DNA of 30,973 bases from CAZPEV01 sp964585635 (GTDB lineage: Bacteria; Zixibacteria; MSB-5A5; GN15; JAAZOE01), in assembly GCA_964585635.1 (NCBI GenBank), contig CAZPEV010000017.1:1-30973 (forward strand). The letters are read 5' to 3'. Made by a program: the position numbers and the translations under genes. Below are positions 16,745-24,197 of this stretch, one piece after another (the stretch's first letter is position 1; every line of letters starts with the position of its first letter). Below the pieces are notes generated by a model. It had not been told where the DNA came from. It did not search any database and saw only the letters and a list, made by a program, of their open reading frames with translations.

Positions 16745-17896
16745 TTAGTGCCAACCAAACAGGCGTTTCCAGAATGACCGCTTCTTGGGATGCGGGCGAT
16801 CAGCCTTCTTCAAGGACGGTTCCATTCGAGGCGAGCCTGATGGGGTAATGGGCTTATCCGGTTGTTCATATGTCCCCGGCGGGGGCGCGGTTTCCAGCGA
16901 TAAATCATCCACCGGCCGCCGCGACGCCGGTTCGCGTGAGTACGCGCCATTGGAACGGCGGTCGACGGTCATCCGCCGTTCGTCTTCCAGAGTATTTCCC
17001 GGAAACGGCCGGTAGACGCGCTCATATGGCTGGACGGCAGCCGGCCCGAAGCCTGCTGCCGATTCCCGAGTAGACGCAACCTCGCGATCCGCCGGTAACG
17101 GCGACGCAGACGCGGCCAAAGGTGCCGTCCTGAGCACCGGCTCGGCTGGAAAAGGAGCCACGGAACGCGCCTCAGGCAGTCCGGCTGAACCCTGTGACGA
17201 CCATCCCGACGCCGCGGCCGCGCCAGTCGGCTGCAGCACCGGCTGCGGCTGTGCGACTGTTTCCGAAGCCGCCGGAGCCGCCGCCGTGGCCGCTTCGCCG
17301 GAGAGCGCCGAGCCACCCCCTTTGGCTTTATCGAGCACTAACCTTAACATACATTTCAGCGTGTCAAAGACGCCGAATCCCTCCGTCGCCGACGCGATAA
17401 ACTCGGGCCAATTATATGGGTTGAGCGTCGGTCGCAGTTGATCCGGGGTCAGAACACCGGGAAGATCCTGTTTGTTGTACTGCATGACGACCGGTATCTG
17501 ATCCAGCCGATACCCATATTCGGCCAGGTTTTCCTTCAGGTTGCTCAACGACTCGATGTTTTCGTCCATCTTGTCCGGCTGAGAGTCAGCCACAAAAACC
17601 AGGCCGTCCACGCCGCGCAGCACCAGCTTGCGCGTGGCGTTATAATAAACCTGACCGGGAACCGTATAGAGCTGAAACTTAGCCGCGAAGCCGTTGATCG
17701 TCCCGATATTGATCGGCAAGAAGTCGAAGTACAAGGTCCGGTCGGCGTCGGTGGCCAGCGAAATCAACTTTCCCTTGGTGTTGGACGGCACCTTCTTGTG
17801 CACGTACTGCAGGTTGGTCGTCTTGCCCGACATTCCCGGACCGTAATAGACGACCTTGCAGCTGACTTCCCTGGTGGCGTAGTTGATTGCTACCAT
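16745..17896 (-). CDS. mglA: MglA-like polarity GTPase with long disordered C-terminal tail
   Basis: A 383-residue protein. Residues 1-195 are a complete MglA GTPase: P-loop GPGMSGKT (19-26), Arg53 in ADRTLYFDF and Gln82 in TVPGQVYY at the same positions as the catalytic residues of Myxococcus MglA, VFVADSQ, NKQD (141-144) and a SATEGFG G5 region. MglA is a small Ras-like switch that marks the leading pole and controls pili and gliding. Known MglA is about 195 residues. Here about 185 extra residues, rich in Ala, Pro, Ser and Arg and apparently unstructured, end in the basic aromatic KKRSFWKRLFGWH. The tail may tether it to membrane or pilus parts (inference). It lies between a roadblock gene (10 bases upstream) and mglB (15 bases downstream). 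Confidence 0.93.
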   Translation of the reverse strand: MVAINYATREVSCKVVYYGPGMSGKTTNLQYVHKKVPSNTKGKLISLATDADRTLYFDFLPINIGTINGFAAKFQLYTVPGQVYYNATRKLVLRGVDGLVFVADSQPDKMDENIESLSNLKENLAEYGYRLDQIPVVMQYNKQDLPGVLTPDQLRPTLNPYNWPEFIASATEGFGVFDTLKCMLRLVLDKAKGGGSALSGEAATAAAPAASETVAQPQPVLQPTGAAAASGWSSQGSAGLPEARSVAPFPAEPVLRTAPLAASASPLPADREVASTRESAAGFGPAAVQPYERVYRPFPGNTLEDERRMTVDRRSNGAYSREPASRRPVDDLSLETAPPPGTYEQPDKPITPSGSPRMEPSLKKADRPHPKKRSFWKRLFGWH

Positions 17897-17906
17897 GCGC
17901 TGACTC

Positions 17907-18257
17907 TCAAGACGCTACTTCTTGCTTGGTTAGCTTGCCGATGGCGTTCTTCATCTCCAGACGCACCAGGCCGATGTTGACCTCCGGTTCGGCCAATACC
18001 ACCAGAATGCCGATCCCGGCGTCGCAGAAGAACATCTTGGCGTTATCGGCCTCGATGCTCACCTGAATGAGCGGCGAGGAATCCAATCGCTGCAGTGACT
18101 TCTGAATGTTGGAGGTAATCGACGCCGCCAAGGCGCCGATGGCTTCCTCATTCACCTGGGTATTGAGATCGGCCGCGATAACGATGCCGTCCTTTCCCAC
18201 GATCATGCTGCCAGAGATGCCACTCGTCTTGTTCAGATTCTCAAGAATTTGATACAT
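17907..18257 (-). CDS. Stand-alone roadblock/LC7 domain protein
   Basis: A 116-residue single-domain roadblock protein starting at the ATG at 18257, where GGAGGG lies five bases upstream; a longer frame to 18302 lacks such a site. The sequence (GSMIVGKDGIVIAADLN, EAIGALAASITSNIQKSLQ, VSIEADNAKMFFCDAGIGILVVLAEPEVNIGLVRLEM, split here by family blocks) is typical of roadblock/LC7 partners of bacterial Ras-like GTPases. It overlaps the stop of the upstream membrane-roadblock gene by 17 bases and precedes mglA by 10 bases, so it very likely works with MglA. It is a second, MglB-unlike roadblock protein; whether it binds MglA, the other roadblock proteins or both is unknown. Confidence 0.9.
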   Translation of the reverse strand: MYQILENLNKTSGISGSMIVGKDGIVIAADLNTQVNEEAIGALAASITSNIQKSLQRLDSSPLIQVSIEADNAKMFFCDAGIGILVVLAEPEVNIGLVRLEMKNAIGKLTKQEVAS

Positions 18258-19209
18258 ATCGTCCCTCCGCCCGGGCGAACAACGCCGGGCTGTACCGTTC
18301 ATTCATATATCTACGGATCATGTCCGCGGCCTGCGCTATGCGGATATGAATCGTGTCGTCAATTGTGTGATCCGTCAACACCATCAGCGTGGCGTGATCC
18401 AGCCGGCGCAGCACGACCCGCAGATTGCGCGTGCTGATATCGACGCGTTCGGGAATCTCCGGCCAGCCGGCCCGTACCAGCACCCTGCGGTTGATGTCCT
18501 CCAACAGGATCGCCATCGGCGCCCAGACTTCGCCGGCCAGATCGCTCCGGCTGAAGCGGGCCAGCGTCAGACCCTCGTCGCTGACCACCAGAGCCATCTT
18601 GACAGCCGTCGGTTCGGCCAAATATGCCACCGCCCTTTCAAACTGGTTCCCCTCCCCGCCCGGAAGCGGCATGGGGGCCTTCCCGTCCGATCGTAGCGCG
18701 GCCGGAAGGCTGGCCGTCTCGAAACCACGCGACGGATAGGCCGGCGCCACCGGCCGGTCCTCGGTTTTCATCGTCGCCCGGGGCTTGACCTGGTACTCAG
18801 GCTCGGCCTGATCATGTGTCATGCTTTCCACCAACCCGAAATACACCGGGCGCATCAGGAACGGCGCGCAGAGCGCATGCAGCAATACGGCCGGAAGATA
18901 TTTGCTCATCCCCAACGAGAAAGCGATGGAGGCGTCCAGTGCGTACATGATGATTATCATAACCCCGAACACGGCCCCCAAGGCCAGCCGATAGACCAGA
19001 GTCAGCGCCGAGCCGGCGATCAACGCCGGCAGCGTCGTCTCCCGCCGGAAGAGAAACAGCACAATACCGTAAAACAGCGTCTCGTACAGCATATTGAGGG
19101 CCGATCCGCCCCCCAGTGGCAACCCCATCCGGCTGGGAAACACGACCATCGGGACGACGATCAATATCAGCGAGAAAAGAACCATCAACCGTTTTGTATT
19201 TTTTTCCAT
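18241..19209 (-). CDS. Membrane protein with C-terminal roadblock-like domain
   Basis: A 322-residue protein. Residues 1-135 hold about four or five membrane helices (near 7-25, 37-55, 59-77, 78-97 and 100-120). Residues about 140-200 are a polar linker. Residues about 200-312 look like a roadblock/longin domain (AVKMALVVSDEGLTLARFS, VWAPMAILLEDINR, LRVVLRRLDHATLMVLTDH, IRIAQAADMIRRYM). The domain call is by pattern and is weaker than for its neighbours. The start at 19209 is supported by AAGGA. The gene sits 21 bases after the TPR-roadblock gene and overlaps the next roadblock gene. It may anchor the MglA-roadblock complex at the inner membrane (inference). I do not recognise a named family. 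Confidence 0.8.
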   Translation of the reverse strand: MEKNTKRLMVLFSLILIVVPMVVFPSRMGLPLGGGSALNMLYETLFYGIVLFLFRRETTLPALIAGSALTLVYRLALGAVFGVMIIIMYALDASIAFSLGMSKYLPAVLLHALCAPFLMRPVYFGLVESMTHDQAEPEYQVKPRATMKTEDRPVAPAYPSRGFETASLPAALRSDGKAPMPLPGGEGNQFERAVAYLAEPTAVKMALVVSDEGLTLARFSRSDLAGEVWAPMAILLEDINRRVLVRAGWPEIPERVDISTRNLRVVLRRLDHATLMVLTDHTIDDTIHIRIAQAADMIRRYMNERYSPALFARAEGRYVSNS

Positions 19210-19230
19210 GATGTCCTTCCCTTTGCGGTA

Positions 19231-20139
19231 TCAACCGGAGAGACGCGGCAGCAAGGTGGCCAGTTTCAATTTTAGCGACCCCAGGTTGACGGTGGGGGAA
19301 CAGATCACCGCCAGGAGCATGTCCCGGGCGTTTACCATATAGGTCAGCGACGACGTGCTCTCGATCAATACCGAATGAAGGCCGCCGAAGCCGCTCTCCT
19401 TCATCTGCGTCGTGCAATGGCGGGCGGTCTCGGCCACCAGCGCCCCCAATAGGTCGGTTTCTCCCGGCGCAGTCCATTCCGCCTCAGCCACTAGACCGTC
19501 GGGGTTGATAAGCAACACCCCTTCTACGCCCGGAACCGTGGCCACGGCTTTAAGAATTTGCGTCTGAGTCAGCGGCGGCAGCGCTTCCTCTTTGGCTGGC
19601 GTCTCTGGTGCCGTGCCGGCCGCAACCATTTGCTCGGCCGACCTCGCCGTCGTCGGGGGAATGGCCGCCAGGTCGGTCGGCGTCGCGACGCGACGCGGCA
19701 TGCCGATATGATCGGCATCCAGTGGAATTTTTCGGGCAATATCAAGCAATTTGGCAATCTGATGATTCTGGGGGTCGGTTCGTTGCAGGCGTTCCAGCAG
19801 ACGACAGGCTTTATTGAATTCGCCCTTGTAGATATGCACCTCGGCCAGCAGCAATTCGGTGGTCCGGGTGGCGCCCTCCAGTCCGATTGCCTTCTCGATC
19901 TCGGCCTCCGCCCAGTCGTACATCCCCTTATCCATGTTGATCTTGGCCATAACCAGATGCCCTGAGCCGTAGCCGGGATGTATTTTCAAACCATTCTGGC
20001 AGATACGGAAAGCCTTATCCAGTTCCCCTTTTTTCCGATGCGCGTCAGCCAACGCGGCAAAGACCTGGGATCCGGGATTATCTTCCAGGATTTTGCCACA
20101 CTTCGCAATTCTGTCATCTATATCGGACTGATCGATCAT
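19231..20139 (-). CDS. TPR-repeat protein with C-terminal roadblock-like domain
   Basis: A 302-residue soluble protein. Residues about 1-145 contain three to four tetratricopeptide repeats (for example SQVFAALADAHRKKGELDKA, LLLAEVHIYKGEFNKACRLL). Residues about 150-185 are a linker. Residues about 185-302 resemble a roadblock/LC7 domain (GVEGVLLINPDGLVAEAEW, TDLLGALVAETARHCTTQM, NARDMLLAVICSPTVNLGSL). TPR domains bind other proteins, so this could be a scaffold that recruits partners to the MglA module (inference). It has no signal peptide or membrane segment. It lies 93 bases after the small membrane protein gene and 21 bases before the membrane-roadblock gene. The ribosome site is weak (GGGTGG). 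Confidence 0.83.
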   Translation of the reverse strand: MIDQSDIDDRIAKCGKILEDNPGSQVFAALADAHRKKGELDKAFRICQNGLKIHPGYGSGHLVMAKINMDKGMYDWAEAEIEKAIGLEGATRTTELLLAEVHIYKGEFNKACRLLERLQRTDPQNHQIAKLLDIARKIPLDADHIGMPRRVATPTDLAAIPPTTARSAEQMVAAGTAPETPAKEEALPPLTQTQILKAVATVPGVEGVLLINPDGLVAEAEWTAPGETDLLGALVAETARHCTTQMKESGFGGLHSVLIESTSSLTYMVNARDMLLAVICSPTVNLGSLKLKLATLLPRLSG

Positions 20140-20232
20140 GACTTGTACCCACCCATGACGAGGCCGTGCCTTCCGGCGACACCGGCCCTTCGATAATAAC
20201 CGATGACCATAGGTCAGTCAATCAAAAATACC

Positions 20233-20595
20233 CTATTCCAGCACCTTGCGGGTCTGCATCAGACCGGCAAACCACAGCGCCACCGTGGCCAGGTATAAGA
20301 GACCGGGGATATCAAAGCCGAGCGCGAACAGGCCGATCTTCTCCGCCAGAATAAACACCTGGCCCGCCGCCAGGGTGACGAAGGATACGATCAGCATCTG
20401 CCAGCCACGGGCCAAAGCCCCCCCCTTGACCAGGATAAAGACCCGGAGCGATATCACCAAACAGGCTAGGGCGCCGAGGAAAACCAGGAGATTGAATATG
20501 ACGGCCATCCCGCCGCCTGTGCCCCCTGGCGAGGCCAGGGCTCGATCGGACAGCGCCACCGCCATCACCAGAAAAGGCAACCATCTTCGCATCAT
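20233..20595 (-). CDS. Small hydrophobic membrane protein of unknown function
   Basis: A 120-residue protein with a signal-like N-terminus (MMRRWLPFLVMAVALSDRAL) and three further hydrophobic segments (near 29-54, 65-84 and 92-112). Short cytoplasmic or periplasmic loops hold few charges. No known motif is visible. Its ATG overlaps the stop of the PATAN gene in an ATGA, indicating translational coupling and likely joint function. It could be a membrane partner of the PATAN protein. Confidence 0.75.
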   Translation of the reverse strand: MMRRWLPFLVMAVALSDRALASPGGTGGGMAVIFNLLVFLGALACLVISLRVFILVKGGALARGWQMLIVSFVTLAAGQVFILAEKIGLFALGFDIPGLLYLATVALWFAGLMQTRKVLE

Positions 20596-21809
20596 GTCGC
20601 ACCTGTCATTAGTTTTACTGTTCTTTCGGCCTTTCGTATGGAATCAAAGAAGTCATCATCCAGCCGGAATCTCTTGACCAAATCCCGCTGCACTGCCAAC
20701 GGCTCCGAAATTTCCTTCTTCACCCGATTCACAGCCGCGCGGAACGGCCCCTCACCCAACTGCACAAACACATACTCCAGCTGCTCATGAAGCATCCCCT
20801 CCAGCATGGCCAGAACCCGATGCATACGCACCGATTCCGGAATCTTGTGCACCTCTTCCATAAATTTTTCAAACGACGGTCCGGATTCGGATTGTACGTC
20901 ACACCCCGGGAAAAAGACCAGCAGGCCGCGTCGAAAACTGGTGATGAACCGGATGTAGTTCGGATTGGTCACACCGACCAAGTTTTCGATGGTGCGCCGA
21001 ATTTTCAGAAAACAGGCGTTGTACAGCCGGAAGATGACGCCCAGGATGATTTCTTCTTCATTCTCGGCGGATCCTCCCCCTCCCTCCGACTTGGCGGCGC
21101 GGCCCGCTCCCTCAACCAGACCGCTGACGATCAGTTTGTACAGCGCCCGGCAGGTGGGAAACTCGCCGATCGGAGAAACAACGGTTATATCGGGCAGCGT
21201 CCGCTCACCGTTGATGATCGATAATATCCGAAATTCATCCAGCGAAAGAGTGACTTGGTCAGTATTAAGACGCGGCGCCGGCTTGACCCGCAAAAGCACG
21301 TCGTTCGGAGGAAGAACCTTCTGGATCTCCATCCACTCATCTATCCGCCGGGTCCCCTCCATGATGATATTCATCGTCACCAAATTGACCAAATATGGCG
21401 CATTCCTGGGACCGGAATCTTCGGCGAATGCGAAATCCCCCTCCATCCAACTGAAAAGATTGTAGACGATTTCTTCAATCTGCATCCGCAGGCACTCGCC
21501 AACCTCTTCCTTGTCGAATAACTCCATGTCGATGAGGGTCGCTCCCAGCGCCCGCCCCGTTTGCTTCTGTAGAGTAATGGCCCGCTCCAAATCCTTCTTG
21601 CTGATCTTGCCCCGCCGGAGCAGCAGGTTTCCCAACAAGTCCTCGTTCGAATTGATCGACGAGGCGTAGATTATATTGCCCTCTTTAAAGGCAATCTCCT
21701 TCCGGCGCGATCCGTCGGCCACCGTCAGAACCCCGGTCTTCTTGCCGGTTGACAACAGCTGCAGGACATCGGGGAAGGAAACGGTTTTTAGATTACCTGT
21801 AAGACCCAT
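20592..21809 (-). CDS. PATAN (DUF4388) domain protein
   Basis: A 405-residue soluble protein. Residues about 1-150 match the PATAN/DUF4388 domain: LTGNLKTVSFPDVLQLLS, GVLTVADGSRRKEIAFKEG, IIYASS, LLRRGKISKKDLERAI and LFSWMEGDFAF. In cyanobacteria PATAN proteins control type IV pilus-driven phototaxis, and related DUF4388 genes are common near mglA in delta-type bacteria. Residues about 190-240 form a winged-helix-like unit (LDEFRILSIINGERTLPDI). Residues about 255-405 are an all-helical region without a recognised family. It seems to head the mglA-pil gene run. The ribosome site is weak. PATAN identity is firm; its partner is unknown. Confidence 0.87.
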   Translation of the reverse strand: MGLTGNLKTVSFPDVLQLLSTGKKTGVLTVADGSRRKEIAFKEGNIIYASSINSNEDLLGNLLLRRGKISKKDLERAITLQKQTGRALGATLIDMELFDKEEVGECLRMQIEEIVYNLFSWMEGDFAFAEDSGPRNAPYLVNLVTMNIIMEGTRRIDEWMEIQKVLPPNDVLLRVKPAPRLNTDQVTLSLDEFRILSIINGERTLPDITVVSPIGEFPTCRALYKLIVSGLVEGAGRAAKSEGGGGSAENEEEIILGVIFRLYNACFLKIRRTIENLVGVTNPNYIRFITSFRRGLLVFFPGCDVQSESGPSFEKFMEEVHKIPESVRMHRVLAMLEGMLHEQLEYVFVQLGEGPFRAAVNRVKKEISEPLAVQRDLVKRFRLDDDFFDSIRKAERTVKLMTGAT

Positions 21810-21858
21810 ATCATCATATACCTAAATGCGTTAGCGTAGCACTCGCCAGGACACCCTT

Positions 21859-21887
21859 ATTATATGCCGATTCTCTCTTGTTATCGG
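21859..21887 (-). promoter_or_regulatory. Possible promoter for the PATAN-mglA-pil gene run
   Basis: A perfect TATAAT on the minus strand (21864-21859) lies about 50 bases before the PATAN start. At 17 bases upstream the -35 hexamer is CCGATA, a poor match, so the promoter may need an activator. Confidence 0.4.
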
Positions 21888-21942
21888 GCTATGACCAATA
21901 AATCTTTACTGCTAACTTGTTAACGAAATAACAGTCAGGATT

Positions 21943-24183
21943 TTAGTCCGAGCGGAGTATATCAATATTCCGGCTGGTGCCAGAGTCCATCAAGTCGATT
22001 CCGATCCGTCGCCATGATGACTCTAATGCGCTGTCACGCAAGACGTTGTAGGATATGCGCGGTCCTTCGAGGAACACCCATGCCCGCTTTACGCCAGTCG
22101 CCCCAGCTAGGGCCACCAAGTCGGAATCATCTTTGGCCATCAGGAAGAACCAGGTGGTACTGTCCCGGCCAGCCTGGAGAAGATTCAGCGCCGTTCGGAG
22201 ACTATCGGCAATCACGAAACGCCGGCCATCGGACGCCCGTACTATGACCATACCGGGATGACAGGTAACGACAAGGTCCGAATCAGTCGCCCCGAAGGTC
22301 GAGGATCGGCTGTTCATCCATACCGATGGCCCACTTATTTCGGCCGAGGCCTCGACCGGTTGAAACGGAATCTCCTCCCTTTCTCGGCTCATCTGTTCGA
22401 GACGAAATTCCGCCCTATAGCGGGATTCCAGGAAGAGGAATTGCCGCGGCTGCCCACCGCGGCGGGCAAGCAGCATGGGATAAAATTCCAAAGCAAAGGC
22501 ATCGCCATGTTCCCGGCCGGGATGAAATACTGCCAGACCACCACCTCGATTAATGACGACGCTCTGCCAGCCGCCCCCATTGACTATTTCCAGATCTGGG
22601 ACTTTCTTTACGGCTGATAAATCCGTCACCACATAGGCGCCGGCACAGAGCAATATCCCCATTAATGCCGCCGGGCGCATCCTGCGGCGCGTCAACGCCG
22701 CCAAAAGACAGACGACCCCGACCAGCAGCGCCAAGGCTCCCCAGCCAGAGAGGGTGGAAAGGTTCCTCAATTCGACCTCCCCCCGGCTGAACCATTCGAC
22801 GGTGGTATAGGTCAGACCCAAAATCCAGTCGATAACCGCCCCCAGCCAGACAGCGGCCACCGGCACAATCAGCTGCGCCGCGATAAGAATCACGAGCCCG
22901 ACCACCGCCACCGACACCAGAGGAACGACGACCAGGTTGGAAGCCACTGTGACCAACGACATCCGGCCGAAATAATGAAGCGTAATCGGCGCCGAGACGA
23001 GCGCCGCCACAATGGAAGAGGATGCCACCAATAGGACATAAGTAACCATCCGGGGAAGGCGGAGGCGGCCAAACCAGCGGTTGAACTCCGGCAGGAAAAG
23101 CACCAACGCCCAGGTTACGACGAATGACAACTGAAATCCGATGTCAAATAGATTGCCGGGATCATAAAGAATCAGCACCACGGCCGCGGTGGCGATGATG
23201 TTGTTCAAGTCGGCCCGTCGATACAGCGCCCGCCCGATAAGCATGAGGGCGGCCATGATTGAGGCCCGTATGACCGAGGGCTGGTTATACGACAGATGCG
23301 AAAAAACGATGATGATGCTGATAAGCAAACCCAGCCGCACAATCCGGCCCACGGGCGCCCATCGCAAGAGCCATACGACCACGATTAATACCATCGCCAC
23401 GTTGGAGCCGGAGACCGCCAGCAGATGCAGTGTCCCGGTGCGACGAAAGGCTTGATAAACGCCTTCGGGAATGTCGTGCGTATCACCGATCAGGAATCCG
23501 GACGCCAGTGCCGCCGACCCCTCCGACAGATGGGCGCGAAAGCCGGCTAGAATCCACTCCCGGACGCGATTGATAAGCCCGCCAAAGAGAGTGTGCCCAG
23601 CCACGGATACATCGATCCGGATCGGATCATTGACATAGGCCAACCCCCGAATTCCTTTGTCGGCGAGATACTCGCCATAATCGAATCGTTGCGGATACGC
23701 GGCTGCCTGCGGCCGGTACAACCGTCCCACAAAACTGATCCGATCCCCCCAGGCAAACTGAGTCGTCTCCCGCCGTATGGAAAGGGCGATCAGCCCGGAG
23801 GTCATAGCGATCGACCGGTCGATCACGACCGAGTCGATTCGGCAGGCCAGAATCGTCTTGCCCCGCCTTATCTCCGGCCATCGAACAACTTCGCCGAAAA
23901 GCCGCAATTTCTCGCCGCTCGGAACGAATCGGGAAATATCATCGGGACGAAGCACCTGATAACGCGTGGCGGAAATCATCCACGCCCCCGCCAGCGCCAC
24001 CGCGGCCAGGGGAAGCATGAAATACCCCGGCGGCAATCGATGAAAGACATACATCGTCGCCATGACCGCCAACGCCAAGATGGCCAGAAGCGACGGCAGC
24101 CCGGGGCTGACATGACGTCCCGCGAGTGTCCCGGCGACGACGAACGAGAGGATTACCACCGCCGGATACCGAAACGCGAACAT
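21943..24183 (-). CDS. comEC: ComEC/Rec2-family DNA-uptake channel with divergent C-terminal domain
   Basis: The product is 746 residues, starting at the ATG at 24183, which has AAGGG six bases upstream (a TTG at 24189 is also in frame). Two N-terminal membrane helices and a DUF4131 OB-like domain (about 60-200) are followed by the Competence domain with many membrane helices and the signature FRRTGTLHLLAVSGSNVAMV. ComEC passes transforming single-stranded DNA across the inner membrane. Residues about 535-746 sit where the metallo-beta-lactamase domain belongs. A strand resembling its first motif is visible (DLEIVNGGGWQSVVINRGGG), but the HxHxDH metal motif is absent. The nuclease activity may be lost. 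It lies 14 bases after murJ. The pilus genes nearby suit a role in natural transformation. Confidence 0.88.
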   Translation of the reverse strand: MFAFRYPAVVILSFVVAGTLAGRHVSPGLPSLLAILALAVMATMYVFHRLPPGYFMLPLAAVALAGAWMISATRYQVLRPDDISRFVPSGEKLRLFGEVVRWPEIRRGKTILACRIDSVVIDRSIAMTSGLIALSIRRETTQFAWGDRISFVGRLYRPQAAAYPQRFDYGEYLADKGIRGLAYVNDPIRIDVSVAGHTLFGGLINRVREWILAGFRAHLSEGSAALASGFLIGDTHDIPEGVYQAFRRTGTLHLLAVSGSNVAMVLIVVVWLLRWAPVGRIVRLGLLISIIIVFSHLSYNQPSVIRASIMAALMLIGRALYRRADLNNIIATAAVVLILYDPGNLFDIGFQLSFVVTWALVLFLPEFNRWFGRLRLPRMVTYVLLVASSSIVAALVSAPITLHYFGRMSLVTVASNLVVVPLVSVAVVGLVILIAAQLIVPVAAVWLGAVIDWILGLTYTTVEWFSRGEVELRNLSTLSGWGALALLVGVVCLLAALTRRRMRPAALMGILLCAGAYVVTDLSAVKKVPDLEIVNGGGWQSVVINRGGGLAVFHPGREHGDAFALEFYPMLLARRGGQPRQFLFLESRYRAEFRLEQMSREREEIPFQPVEASAEISGPSVWMNSRSSTFGATDSDLVVTCHPGMVIVRASDGRRFVIADSLRTALNLLQAGRDSTTWFFLMAKDDSDLVALAGATGVKRAWVFLEGPRISYNVLRDSALESSWRRIGIDLMDSGTSRNIDILRSD

Positions 24184-24197
24184 CGGCAACCCTTATA

